Positions 27,258-40,110 of a stretch of 64,000 nt of DNA are shown here, piece after piece (the first letter of the stretch is position 1; each line of letters begins with the position of its first letter). The stretch is taken from assembly GCF_900090045.1 (NCBI RefSeq), contig NC_041787.1, positions 2,787,001-2,851,000 of the forward strand. The letters run 5' to 3'. The notes under the pieces were generated by a model. That model did not search any database. It was not told the origin of the DNA and was given only the letters and a program-made list of their open reading frames with translations. Source of the stretch: Plasmodium malariae. Lineage: Eukaryota > Apicomplexa > Aconoidasida > Haemosporida > Plasmodiidae. The position numbers and the translations under genes were made by a program.

Positions 27258-29931
27258 AGGGTTTATTGAAATAATTTGTATTAAAATATATTCTTTTGAT
27301 TTTGCGTTTTTGATAAATATCATTATTAAAAGTATCCTTTATTTTTTATAATATATATTTTTATATTATTTATACTAATTAATACTTTTTTGAAGAATAA
27401 AATAGCACTGCAAATAATAATACCCTTATGTTACTACCTTGTGAATAAACAATAACTTTTTTAGTTACTTTTATATATATTATAAAATTCATTAATTCTA
27501 GTACAAGTGAAAAAATTAATTCTTTTATTTTAGTTAAATCATTTATATTTGTCCTTTTATATAGATATATGCTTAATTCACTGATACGTTGAAATAAAAT
27601 AGTAGAAAATTTGCCTTATATTTCTTGCTGCATCATGCAATATAAATATGTGAATAAACTTATGTGGAAATTTCTAATGAGTAAGTACACTTAATATATA
27701 TTATAAATAATAAAAATATGTTTTTTCCTCGTAGTGGACTTTTAATGAATTTACATTTAATTAACATCGCTCTCAAGGAATATTAGACTCAAGATCAGAT
27801 ATATTTGTATCATAAATTATAAGAGAACGTATAATATAGGATTAATGTTATGTTATTTGAAAGTGGACATGATCTTTAAGACAATGATGTTTATAATGTT
27901 GAATATACTATGAAAATATTTTAGTCTAAAGATAAATATAATTCAAGAACTGCAATCAAAAATTGGTTAAGAAATGGGTATATGTGTTATGTAAGCTTTT
28001 TTATGTGATAGATATATTTATTTTTAAAAAACGGTTATATATTGATTTTAGTCCTATATATATATAAAGAAATTTAACGATGATACAAAGAAAAAGAGTT
28101 TTAAATGTTCATAATATATGACTAACCGTGTTACATTTTCTCGACAAAATATATTATACTATGTTTATTGCATTTTTGTTTCAAATTCTATTATGTTATT
28201 TAATTTTATTTATTATAGTCAGATGTACTAAATCTATTATTTTATACTGAGAAGAGAAGTACATCTGTATTATACACAGTTACTTAATTATATATTTTAA
28301 TGTTAGTTTATATAATGGTGAACTTCTTAAAATTTGCAGTTGATGTGTTGAAATGAAGTAGAAAGCTATTTATAATTAATACGTTATTTTCAGAAATAGA
28401 GTTTTTAATGTATCTTATGGAGTTTTTATATGTACATAATTCAATTATTTAATTAAAAAAAATGAATTGTATTCTTATAAATTTTTTCTTACGAACCTAG
28501 ATAATATACAAATGTGTATTAATAGATAAAAGTGAAAAAATATATATTAAATATTTTTAACAGTTTGATCACTTCTATATTTGTTTTTGTATTATAATTT
28601 ATTATTTTGAAATAGTTTCTTATCTTGACTTAACATATATATATATTTATATATATAATATTTTTTTTTCATTCATATATTTGTGATATTTACAGTTATA
28701 AATACTCACTATATAAATGTGCTCTTAATATTCAGAAATTAAAAGTACAAATATTTCTTGTACATTTATATTATAATTATTATGTGATGGTTTAATTTAA
28801 TATATTAAGTTACAATTAATATAGATTTACTAGTCTAATGAAATAACTTATACTATTAACAATTATTTCTTTTTTCATGGTTTTAGACGATCATTCAAAT
28901 GATTTTTTTAAAAAATTTATCATATATTGTTTTTAATATTTAAGTTTTCCTGCATTTATGAAAACTAAACCATTTTTTTTCTTTAGTAGTGATATGTATT
29001 ATTTATTTTAAAGTAAATATAACAAATTATTTTTTTAAAATTATTATTATGGTACATGGTTGTTTAATAAGATATTTGAAGTAAGAATATTCGATAGATT
29101 TTTATAAATAATTTTTGTGGTTTATGAAATTATGAAAAAATGGTAATGAGTTTCTCCTTTAAAATGTAAATTATTAATAGAGCATTATAAATTTCATAAT
29201 TCCTAATATATTACCTTAACAATAAAGATTAAACAACATTTCATATTTTACTTTCTTTCTAAAATAAATGTTATAGTTCAAAATTTTTTATCAGAATTAC
29301 TTAGATTTGGATGATAAAGTACATAGATAACAAATATTTATATAAAATTTTTTTCTCTACCAAGTTAATTAAGTACAATTTTTTATTAAGATAATTTTTA
29401 TGTTAATACGCTTAATATAACAGTTACTACATACTTTATATGTTTTTAATTTTTTTATTTTAATTTTTCTAAATATATATATCAACATAAAAGAAAAAAA
29501 TATAAAAATGATTCCATAATTTTTCAGTCTTTTCATGTAGGAATCATAGAATAATTTTTATCTAATTAAGAGATATAACATTCAAAATATGTACTATAAA
29601 TATAAAAAGTCAATCCTTATTTACCTTTGAAATATATACATTTTTATTAGATTACGAAACATGTTATATATTAGATACTCATAATATATTTTATATCATA
29701 AAAAAATGAATATATATATGTAGGAAATAATATGTATAATATAAATGATGTAAAATAAAAAAATGTAATATTATAGTTTTATTTATTGTTATTTTAATTA
29801 CACTGTTAAAATAATATCTTTTTTGAAATAAATGGATTTTATAAAATATAATTATTATAAAATTATAATTATTAATAGGATAACATCATTGAAAATTGTA
29901 GTATTTCTCTTTAAATGGGAATCAATGTATT

Positions 29932-29975
29932 ATCTATATTCTCTATATTCCATATTCTACATATACTCAACATTT
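29932..29975 (+). repeat. Conserved fam 5' element
   Basis: TCTATATTCTCTATATTCCA, then TATTCTACATATACTCAACA. It starts about 420 nt before the ATG of the second fam-l gene. Confidence 0.55.
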
Positions 29976-30353
29976 CCACATGTAAAGAAATCATTTATAT
30001 ATTTTTCTATATTATTATGAAAATAATTAATAAAAAAATATATTTATTTATTATTATAAATTAAATAAATTATTCATTTATTTATAATATTTATTAATGA
30101 ATTCGTTATACAGTATTTTAATCAAAATTTTTTTATAAATAACATTACGATAACAAATTTGTAGTTTATAATTAAATTATTTTCGTAGTATCATTGTAAA
30201 AAGAAATAAAATTATAAATTTCTAATATTTTTTTGCAGAAAAAACAAATAGTACGAAATAAAATAAATAAAAATAGTGTGCTTTATCATTAAATGGATAT
30301 TATAGTATTGTTATATTCTTGCTTAGAATATTACAGTTTTAAATATCTATACC

Positions 30354-31375
30354 ATGGAACAAACAATTAAGATTTTGTTATTTATTAAAATTACTACTTT
30401 TATACTTTTATGTTGGATATGTCATTTTTACAGTAAAGTGGTATAATATTATTATTTAATGATATTTATATTATTCATATTTTTAGTGCTGATTTTTATT
30501 AATGATATTTGTTCACTATTAGATATTATATTCTATTATATAACTAATATTTACATATTTTAATTTTTTAGGGTACTCTTATGAAATCTTTAGACGAAAA
30601 AGAAAATTATCGTAGAAATATACATGCAAGAACTTATCGTTTACTAGAAACATACGGAAAGGATATTAATTCAAGTTCTTTATATTTAAAGGAAGGTTTG
30701 CCAATTAATGGAATTCACAAAAAAATAGATACAACTTATAATGAGAAATATGACTCAGAAAAAAGGAAACAATCAAATGTATGTCCATCAAGATTTGCAG
30801 GAGGTCATCAACCAGGTGTGAAAAATAAATCTTGTGTATTTGAAACAAAAAAATATTCCCATTTAGAAAAAAAAATATTTAAGGAACTTGATTATACAGA
30901 TTTTCTTAAAAATAACAAGACAATTAGTAATAAGATTTACAAAAAAATAATACATAAAAAGTACGGACTACGAATTGTGTTACCTGTATTAATATTCTTC
31001 TTTTTATTAATAATATTTATGGTAGAAGTATCACTAGGATTTGCAGGAGCAGGTGGTTTATTGTATCAATTAAATATGACCAAGGAAAATTTAGAAACTT
31101 TGACCAAAAACTCTTCATGGTCACCGATTTTAGAAGCGTTGAAAAAGTTAGGTAACTTTTTTAGACACCGTAAATTTGAAGCGGTCGAAAAACTTAAATG
31201 TGTTATATGTGATGGAGCATCAACCGTTACTGATGCATGCATATTAGGACAATTTTTTCGTTTTCTAATATATTTCGTACCTTTCATTATATTAAGTATT
31301 ACTCTAATATCAGGAATTATTTATTACCATAAAAAAGTTAAAAAATACGAAAAAATTAAATTCAGGAAAAGGTAA
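30354..31375 (+). CDS. fam-l family exported protein
   Basis: Exons 30354-30440 and 30572-31375 give 296 residues. Exon 1 has a basic start (MEQTIK) and a hydrophobic core (ILLFIKITTFILLCWI). Exon 2 opens G-T-L-M after a TTTTTTAG acceptor. ARTYRLLETYGKD at residues 48-60 is the PEXEL-like region (RxL followed by E-T). The fam-l motif runs about residues 119-162: FETKKYSHLEKKIFKELDY, FLKNNKTISNKIYKK, KKYGLR. Helices are predicted near 162-184 and 258-281. The intervening loop ends CVIC plus a third cysteine nine residues later (C239, C242, C252), matching the pattern in the fam-l gene at 18961. The tail is YYHKKVKKYEKIKFRKR. A fam-m gene follows 2.7 kb downstream on the same strand, forming the second doublet. 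Confidence 0.9.
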
Positions 31376-34072
31376 AAGATTAAATAAGGAATACTATTAT
31401 TTCTGTAAATATATCTTTAATATTAACTAATTACTGCAATACATATAGTCATATACTTAATACACATAGTAATAATAGCTTACAATTTTATATTTACGAG
31501 TGTCTATATTTAGCTTTTTTGATTCAGAAAAATAAATTTATATGTTCTTAGATTTTTTTTGAATACGAAAGTTTAATTATTTTCAATTTGTTATTTAATG
31601 TTTTGAGATTAATTGAGAATTCTATCTTGATACATATAATTTTATATTTCATAGTTTTCCTATGAAAAATATATATTTTTTAGTTATATTTAGATTATAA
31701 TAGGATAGTACATATAATTACATGAATGAAATTTACTAGATTAAATTTTAACTATAAAGAACAGAACCTTATATTTTTTTAATCTCAATTTGTTCTATTA
31801 TATTTATTTGTGGTTTTAATTAGAAAAATATTTTATTACCTTAAAATACACATTAATTATTTGTTTTCCTATTACGTTTTTTGAAGCGAATTCTGTGTAT
31901 TATATTGCATATATAAGTATATATATATTTGTTGTACTAAAAAACAAGCTTAATATTTATGTTATAAAATATGTTTTGTGAGATATATATTGTAGAACAA
32001 TTTTATTATAAAAGTTTTTTCATCAAAGTTTCAGTAATTTTTACATGATTTAAATGTGAAATTATAAGTATATAATAAAATATATATTAAAAGTTGTTAA
32101 TTTATAATTGTTTAATTACTTAGTTTTTAAAAATATTAATAATTAAATGAAGAGACAAAAACTTTTATCTTGTTACTATTGTTCTCATTTTTGGTGTTAA
32201 CACAATTTTTTAAAATTAATTATATATTGAAATTTATAAATAAATATGTTATACACTATTTTTATTTACATCATTATGTAATAAATTAGTGAACTATATA
32301 TAATAAAATTTTAATTGATAATATGTTAAATTTTTTGTAGTACGTAAGTCTTCCTATATTCATAATAATAAACCTCTATTTATGTGTTCCATATGTATAA
32401 ATATCAAAATGTTTCTTTAGGATGATAGAAACAAATGTATTGTTTACTGTAATAATATAATTATGTATAGATAAATTTTTTATATTCATGTTATTTTTTA
32501 TGCTTAACTATAAATATGGTAATAGTTAACATTTATTTTGAAGATGCATATGAACATAAATATTAAATGTTACGAATTAATAATTCATTTTATTATTAAA
32601 GTTAATTTTATAAATATAATTAAATTAAAAAAAAAGAGTATTATTTTTTTATACATATTTGATAAATACATAGCAATGTTTGTTATGTTTAGATAAGCTT
32701 TAATAAAATATATTTAAATATTTATTTCATTTTTTATTTTTTTATAATGATTAATCAATTAATTATATTTAGTAACTCTCTGAAAACAACAGTTTTGTAT
32801 GTAATTTCAATTTATTAAATTTTATTTATTATAAGTTGAATTATAAACTATATTATGCTGTTGACATAAGTTTTATTTATGATATTTATGTGCACTTTAA
32901 AAACTTTTGCTTTTTAGTAGAAATATCTCATGCACATATGATTCGTTTAAAGCATGCTTAGCACCTAGAAAAATTTAGACTAGAATATAGGTATATTTGT
33001 TAATGGAGAAATGTGAAATATTTCTAATAAGTGTTATAATAAAAGATTTAATTATTTTTATTATTTATTTATTTTTTCTTTATTTTTAGTATTGTGTATT
33101 TCTATAATTTGTTAGAATATTCTCTTACATGTCAATAAAGCATATATAGTAGTTATGTGGGATGATTATACTATGACAATAATTTATTTTTTATTTGGAA
33201 CTATATTATATTAATATATATATATCGTTAAGAATAAATTAAAAAAATTAAGTATATGAGTATAAAAATTTTTCATATCTAAATAATGGTATAAATTAAA
33301 CTTAACATAAATTATATTTTCAAAAATTATATGAAAATAAAAAGGAATTTTCACTAGATTTTAAAATAGATGTCCCTTCTTATTTCTGGTAACACTATAT
33401 TTATATCTTTTAAAAAATATATTACAATCTATAAAATATTATATATACTTAAGAATTAACTAAAGCTTCTTTTATTATTAATATAACACAAAATATTAGT
33501 TCTCTGATATACAATTACAATTATTTTTTTATTACGATAATCCTTATTTAAGGGAAATATTAATTTATTACAAAATATATTTTTTGTACATTTAGAATTA
33601 TTAGTGAGAAAGTTTTCATATTATTTTTACTTACTAAATTTATATATTGAACAATGAATTATCTATATTCTATACATTCTATATTCTATATAAATTCAGT
33701 ATTTCTAAACTTTACTAAAATTTATATTTTTTTTTGAGAAATTAATAAAGAAATTATTTAATTGTTGTACTATATTAAATAATTAAATTACATATTTTGA
33801 ATATTTATGAATAAATTCAAATTATCTTATTTTAACAGTTCATTTTTTATAAATGTTATCAAGATAAAAATTTTATAATATAATTTTAAACATACTTTGC
33901 TTGACAGATGCTGTAAAATATTTTATGGATATATATATTTTATTAATTAATTCAGAGGCAACAATATAAGTAATTTTTAAAATAAGTGCAGTATCCTTTG
34001 TAGTTAGGCACATATATTATTATTATTAATTTATTCCTAATAGGGTATATTCAAATATAAATAATCTATAAT
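31376..34072. other. Intergenic DNA within the second doublet
   Basis: No supported gene and no clear copy of the fam 3' element at the expected position (about 31640). The 5' element is at 33661. Confidence 0.6.
33661..33690 (+). repeat. Conserved fam 5' element (best copy)
   Basis: ATCTATATTCTATACATTCT followed by ATATTCTATA, 412 nt before the fam-m ATG. This copy and the one at 51131 match over about 20 nt and define the core. Confidence 0.6.
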
Positions 34073-34965
34073 ATGGAGCAAAAAATTAGGCTAATTTTAT
34101 TTATTAAAATTGTTGAGTTTATCTTTTCAACTTGGATATGTCATTTTAACAATAATATAGTATGCTAATAATATATAAGTATATTCATATTTTTCATATC
34201 CTTAGTATTTTTTATTTAATAATATTGGTTTTTTCCATTAGATTTTGTAGTATATTAAATGATAAATATTTGCATTTCTCTTTTTTTTAGAGATTGTGTA
34301 ACGAATCATTGAATGATAAATTCAACCTTGATAGAAAATCATCCACAAGTAATTATCGATCACTAGCAACATATAAACAGAAAAAGGATTCAAATATATT
34401 GGGCTTAAGAGAAGATATACCAAATAATCTAGTGCACAAAAAAAGAAATATATCTAACAGTGAAAATGGAAGTGAAGAAAGAAACAAAAAATCTAATGGA
34501 TGTTTATTAAATAAAGCACAGTACTATTCGGAAGTTGTAGATTATAATAATGGAATGTTTGATGGAAAACATTTTCATTTTGAAAAAAAATGGATAAAAA
34601 AAAAAGATTATGATAATTTTCTTCAAAAAAAGAGAAGAATTTGTGATATAACTTTAAAAAAAATAAAATTTAAAAATTATGGATTTGGAGTTGCCATATT
34701 TCTTTTTTTTTTCTTGTTAGGCATACTATTACCAACATTACGGGGATATGAAATGTCTTTTACTAACGACCAGAGGGGAAAAGAGCAGGTACTTTTTTCA
34801 TTTATAGAACACTTGAAAACCTTAACAAAATTAGAAGAAGGTCATATATATCTAATTTTATTTGGAGTACTTATGATTATATTATCCATCCTAGTAATAA
34901 TAACAATTTATAAGATCTTAAAAAATAACGAAAAATATAATAAAATTAAGTTAATGACTGAGTAA
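34073..34965 (+). CDS. fam-m family exported protein
   Basis: Exons 34073-34159 and 34291-34965 give 254 residues or close to it. Exon 1 is MEQKIRLILFIKIVEFIFSTWI..., with an unusual E and S in the hydrophobic core. Exon 2 starts AGA after a T-rich acceptor. At about residues 50-58, NYRSLATYK replaces the RLLxK site of other members. The fam-m motif lies at about 107-140: QYYSEVVDYNNGMFDGKHFH and KKWIKKKDYDNF. Predicted helices are near 162-180 and 215-237, separated by a loop of about 35 residues with no cysteine. The tail is NNEKYNKIKLMTE, close to the 13224 gene. It follows a fam-l gene, so the doublet order is fam-l then fam-m, the reverse of the first doublet. Confidence 0.9.
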
Positions 34966-35228
34966 ATGAATATAATGGAATATGTAATGCATCCCAATGA
35001 AATTATTAATATGAGGATAATATTTGTAATATTTTTAAAGATATATTCTCAATAATCATACATATGCTTACATCAATTTTATAGATGCGCATGTATATGA
35101 CTTATTATTTTTATATATAAGTGCAATAAATTATGATCTTTGTTTGTGATTTTAATAATTTTAATGCTTTTTACTTTGTATTATAAATTATTATTGAAGA
35201 ATGTTTAAGCATTACTCCTCATTATATA

Positions 35229-35293
35229 TGCGTGTATTAAATAGATTCTTATTAAAAATGTATGTATTTGAATTATAATTAATATATAATATT
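35229..35293 (+). repeat. Conserved fam 3' element
   Basis: ATGCGTGTATTAAATAGATT, then CTTATTAAAAATGTATG and ATAATTAATATATAATATT, starting 264 nt after the fam-m stop. It matches the 52629 copy well. Confidence 0.6.
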
Positions 35294-35617
35294 AAAATTA
35301 CCATAATTTTAATGAAATCCTTTTAGAATTTATACCTGAAATGAAAAATAATTGTCCTCCTATTTTTTAATTTATTCAAATTAAAGATGGTTAATTATAC
35401 GTATCACAATAAACGTATATGATAATCTCTATATTAAAAATAAATGCCTCTTTTTTTGTTAATGGAACGAATAGATTGTATAATCTTATATGAATATGTA
35501 TATATAATATACTTAAGAAAAAATATAATATTTGTTATATATATAATTTTTATAAGAAATATATTATAAAATATATTTATATCATAAGATTTTTTAGCAG
35601 AACTTTGGTTTATATTT

Positions 35618-35850
35618 TCCATGGTAAAAATTGGGTGTTATATTATAATATGTCCTTTTACAGTAGAATTATTTTATTAAAACATATTGTTAATATTTTA
35701 ATTTAAGCGGGTTACTATTTTGTTTTATTAGTTTATTCATATTATTAAATATAAAATTGATTCTTTCTATAAAAACAAGATATAAACTTCATAATTTTGA
35801 GAAAAAGAAATATTTATTTACTTATATCATTAAAAAAAAGGTCTAAAATG
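35618..35850 (+). pseudogene. Eroded exon 1 and intron of a 7727-type gene
   Basis: ATGGTAAAAATTGGGTGTTA followed by TATGTCCTTTTACAGTAGAA lines up with the second half of exon 1 of the 7727 gene (ATGAAAATTGGGTTGCTTAT ... ATATCATTTTTACAATGAAG) and with 51.54 kb. TTATTTTATTAAAACATATTG then matches the start of the intron. About 100 nt on, TTTTGTTTTATTAG resembles the acceptor, with ATTCATATTATT after it. The front of exon 1 is lost and exon 2 is not recognisable past about 35850. Confidence 0.5.
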
Positions 35851-36644
35851 GAAACACCATGATTTTTATGTATATTTTGTTAATCCCTATAAAAACATTT
35901 TTTATTACTGAAATATATTTTTAATTAAAAATAAATTATAAACAATACGTTGAATTTGTAGATGAACTAAATATAAAATTTTTGTACATTAATTTACTCA
36001 AAAATATTTCAACTTGGTATTAAATATATAAATTAGTAAGAAAATGTTATTTCATTATTTTTTTTGTTATCTACCTTATTATGCAAGTCAAAATGTATAT
36101 ATACATATATATATTATAGGGTGAAATTAAAAACAAGGATTAAAAAAGTATAACAAACTCTATAGAACCTTTATATTTATAAAAAATATGTATCATACAT
36201 TGCTTAATTCTATCCTTAATATAATTATGTTCACTATAAAGAAGTAATCATGTAAAATAAAATTGAGTATCCATTAATAATAAAAAAAATTTAAATTATC
36301 CTTTTTATAAGAACTAGACAAGGTTTGAATATTATGCCATAATTTATATACAGCTTATTTTTTGTTTTATTATTTTGCGTGAGATAAGTGAAATGCAAAA
36401 ATTCTCATATATAAAGTAATATCTAAAGTTCATATATATAGTAAAATCTAATGCAATTCGTAATTATGTGAAATAACTAAAACGACTACATATTCTGAAA
36501 TTTTAATACACAAATTATAACTGAATCTGAAAAGTTTGCATGATGAAGAGTTGGAGTTCCATTAAAAAAATTATCGTTTATATGGGAACATATATATAGT
36601 GAGCTCTATCCTAATATAAGGTGGATTACTATATGAAAGTTTAG

Positions 36645-36767
36645 GATTTGTGTATTCCGTTTAATTTTTCTGAACCTTTATACATTATTAGGATAGTTTC
36701 TATTACATTTATGGGAGTATTTGTCGTATTTTATTTTCTGTATAAAATTAATAAATTTGAAATATAG
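36645..36767 (+). pseudogene. Relic of a pir transmembrane exon
   Basis: An open stretch after a stop reads IPFNFSEPLYIIRIVSITFM and then GVFVVFYFLYK. This is a membrane helix ending in FLYK, exactly like the pir pseudogene (FFLYK before its donor GTTAATAA). Here the donor position reads ATTAATAA, so G has changed to A and splicing would fail. No upstream cysteine-rich exon or downstream tail exon was recovered. Confidence 0.45.
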
Positions 36768-37286
36768 AAGTATAAATAATATTATTTACTATTATTATAT
36801 AATTTAGGGAAACATTTATAATTATATAATAATATCATATATGCTTTTTTTTTTTTTATCATATATCCATCTGTTTACTTACCTTAAATGTTATATATAT
36901 ATAAGCATATTAAAGAAAAAGGAAAATTAAGAACTGTACTTGAGAAATATATATATATTTATTATTATGCAATGATTGTGAGTATTCTCTCTTAAAAGAG
37001 AGTAATGGTATAATTCATCTTGCTTAATATCATGTATAAATATCCTTAATAAGTACTACATATAATATATAAGAGTTGATGAAAGCATGTTAAAAGTGTT
37101 GTGTAATGGGATATATTTTTAATTTTACTTAACTGCATGAGAACAAATAGTATTAAAATTTCAAAGTAAAGTTAGTAAGAAAGAAAAATTATATATATTT
37201 ATTTTTTTTCTTAATAATTATTTTATTTACAAATTTTTTTTTAGTTATATAACAATATTTCTAATATTTCTTTTAGTGCCTTTGTT

Positions 37287-37317
37287 TCTTCTTTTCTTTT
37301 CTTTTCTTTTCTTTTCT
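37287..37317. repeat. (CTTTT)n microsatellite
   Basis: About six tandem CTTTT units, 400 nt beyond the 3' end of the minus-strand pir pseudogene. Confidence 0.9.
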
Positions 37318-37689
37318 GTTTTCCTTTTTTTCCGTACTTTTTGAATATTTATTAAATAAGTGTTACTTCAAGTTAATATTTAAGGAAATCAACTTTTATT
37401 TCATCATATTCTGTAATAAATATAATAATTAGAATTATTTATTCTATAATCCATAGAAAATCTGATATATCTATTGGAAAATTTTATCTAATCTTACAAT
37501 AGTTTTGTATTTATGTAAGATTTTCTCTGAAAAATTATTAGATTATTATATATTTAATTTTTATACACATACGTTATATGTTTCATGTTTGGTTTTTCTA
37601 ATTTTTTAATAAATTTTCAATTAACTGTAGCATTTATAACTCTGAGTATTAGATGTTATAAGACCAATATATATATTGTAGCTTTTACA

Positions 37690-38836
37690 TCAACTATATC
37701 CTTGAGGATGATAGGTTAAATTATTTAAACTTCCTTCATATGTTCTTTTTACTTTTTCATAGGTGTTTTGTAGGAATCCGGGTGTTTCTTCTGAAACTTC
37801 GTTACGTTCAATTATTTTTCTCTTTTGTAAACGACTATATAACCACGACTTCGCAGGAGTAAACTATATAAATAAAAAAGGTGTATATATATTTATACTT
37901 AGAAATATAATTTCTTTGTTCTTGTAATTTTTTGCGAAAATGAATTCGACGATTAACGGTGAAATATTCCTACTTTTATGAATAATTTTTATTAACCTTA
38001 TATAGAAAAAATAAAGTCATTGATGCTAGTAATGTGATAGATGTTGTTATACTGACAAAACATACATAATCTATTTTTGTACGTGTTAAAAATTGTGGTA
38101 CATCACAAACAGTCATATTGCTCATTTTTTTTTTCATACGCTTCCCTAAAATTTTTTAATTCCTTACAAAAATCATCATTTTTATTTTCTACATATTCCT
38201 TATAATGATCAATATAAAAGCGATAACATTTTTTAGTACTTTCATAATTATCAAAAATTTTCCGTTCGCAACTTTAAATTTATTAAAATCGTCGTATAAA
38301 TCGTATACATCTTTAAGTTTACTTAAGGTGCAAGTGCCTATAGGCCTTATATAATCCTAACATATATTATCCAATTGAGATGAATATTTATTATATCCCT
38401 CAAACTAACGAGGATTGTTTATATATAATTCTTCTGAATTTGTCTTATAATTCAAGTATTTACAACGTTTGATGCTATCAAATTTATAAAGTTCCTTTAT
38501 TTCAATTAAATATCTACCAATATCTTGACATGTTGTAGTAAAATTAGATATACCAATTTTACCGAATTTCATTCTAGGGTTTTCACCACACCTCTTATTC
38601 AGAATATCGTTGATAGCAGTAAAAAATTCTTTTTTATATTTAAGGAATAATTCCACACAACTTTCCTAAATAAAACAATAATAATAATGATAATACATAA
38701 ATACGAAAAATCATTTTTTCATAAATAAAAATATTAAAATCATTTCTACAACAATGAATTCTTAAAGTACAATGATGTATAATTATTATAACAAAAAGTT
38801 AAATGTTACATTTTTCTGTGCACTTACTGATTCCAT
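37690..38836 (-). pseudogene. pir family pseudogene
   Basis: Three or four exons can be read on the minus strand. Exon 1 is 38836-38828 (M-E-S), with donor GTAAGT. Exon 2 begins at 38665 after TTTATTTAG with ESCVELFLKYKKEFFTAIND and a cysteine pattern typical of pir ectodomains. The helix TSITLLASMTLFFLYK ends at a GTTAAT donor near 38000. The last exon is 37863-37690 (FTPAKSWLYSRLQKRK... ending in TGA), a basic cytoplasmic tail with the pir FTPxxSWL start. Breaks: in-frame TAG at 38407-38405 and 38359-38357; a frameshift near 38270, after which the other frame continues with CYRFYIDHYKEYVE; and another at the ten-base T run at 38125-38134 just before the helix. Two nonsense codons plus two shifts argue for real decay rather than sequencing error. 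Intact relatives encode variant surface or exported proteins. Confidence 0.85.
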
Positions 38837-40110
38837 TGTATATAATTATATATGAATTAAATAACAAAAATTAAGTTAGTGTCATGTTTATATTAGTAAA
38901 AGTGAAGTAATGATATATAATATGTTAATATGTGGCATATTTCATTTTTTCATGTTGAGAATATAAAAAAATATTTCCTTAGCAATTTAAGCTCTTTGAT
39001 TTTTTCATAATATTAATATAACTTAAAATAGTTCATGCAGTATAATATAAATATTTTTAATTGTAAATATAAAAATTTTAAAGAATAGATTTATTGTAAT
39101 TAAAAAAAACTGTAGGAAAAAAACATTCTTTCATATTATGTTTAATAATATGAAGATTATATAATTATAATTATATTTATATGTTATATATAAAAATATA
39201 TTTATTTTGGCATATTTTCATATAAATTGATGATTATATTGGAATATCTAACTAGGAAAATTTTTTTATCTTTTAAAATGCTATAAATAGATTAACTTTA
39301 TCCCTTTATATGTTAAAAAATTCCTCCTTCTTTATTAACAGTTTTTAAGGTAGAAATAGTACCTTTGAAAATAAATCAATTAATTTTTAATATACCTTAT
39401 AATAATTTGTGCTCATTAAGAAACACTTCAAGGTTATTGGTGAAATTAAATTCTAAACAAATGAAAAATAAATTTAATCAAAATGTAAATACAGTATATA
39501 ACAATAACATATCCTTTGTAAATTAATTATATTAATCCTTGAAAATATACCTTTAAAAATATATTTATTTTTAAAAAAAGGGATTATATCGTATAACTGT
39601 AAAATAATGAATTAATTCTTTCCTTTATATTAAATAGAGATATTAAAATTTTTAGTTACATTTTTATCATACTGACTTAGTATAATATAAATATTTATAA
39701 TAGTAATATATGTATGTACACAAAAATTAGATATTATTATATTATGAACTCATTATAATTATAAATATGAAATAAAAAAAAAATATATAATAATTGTCTC
39801 AAGTTCTTTAATTTAATATAGTACTGGATTTATTTTGTTCCTGTTGCACAACATGAATATAGATTAATATATCAACTAACATTTTTAATTATAATACATA
39901 TAGGATACGTGCAATGTGAAAAGACCTTTAAGATATAAGTTTTACTTTCCATGTATAATAAAATAATTATGAAGAGTAATATAGTATTTTTCCATTTTGT
40001 ATATTTCACTGTTATTTTAATTATCCCTATTCTATGTCATGTATGTTCTACTATATAACAATATATTTTTCAAGATACTCAGAAAATAATAATAAATTAT
40101 TTCTCCTTTT
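38837..40110 (-). repeat. pir upstream block, copy B
   Basis: Counterpart of 70-1340. It keeps the same order of landmarks upstream of a pseudogene whose coding part is broken. No open reading frame accounts for the conservation. Confidence 0.7.

Larger units (their letters stand above)
19994..30353. other. Long intergenic gap between the two fam doublets
   Basis: More than 10 kb without a supported gene. It contains the 3' element at 20259, a compositionally distinct block at about 22900-25000, a (TA)n tract at 27217-27255, and the 5' element at 29932. Minus frames at 22649-22846, 23480-23668, 24354-24548 and 24591-24917 and the plus frame 23729-23914 have no family signature, no clear splice context and biased F/I/Y/H composition. 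Confidence 0.6.
34966..37689. other. Intergenic DNA with gene relics
   Basis: Contains the 3' element at 35229, an eroded exported-protein relic at 35618-35850, a pir membrane-exon relic at 36645-36767 and a CTTTT microsatellite at 37287-37317. Nothing intact was found. Confidence 0.65.

Noticed and set aside
31066..31287. 73-codon minus-strand frame
   Set aside because: Antisense to the loop region of the fam-l gene at 30354; no independent support.
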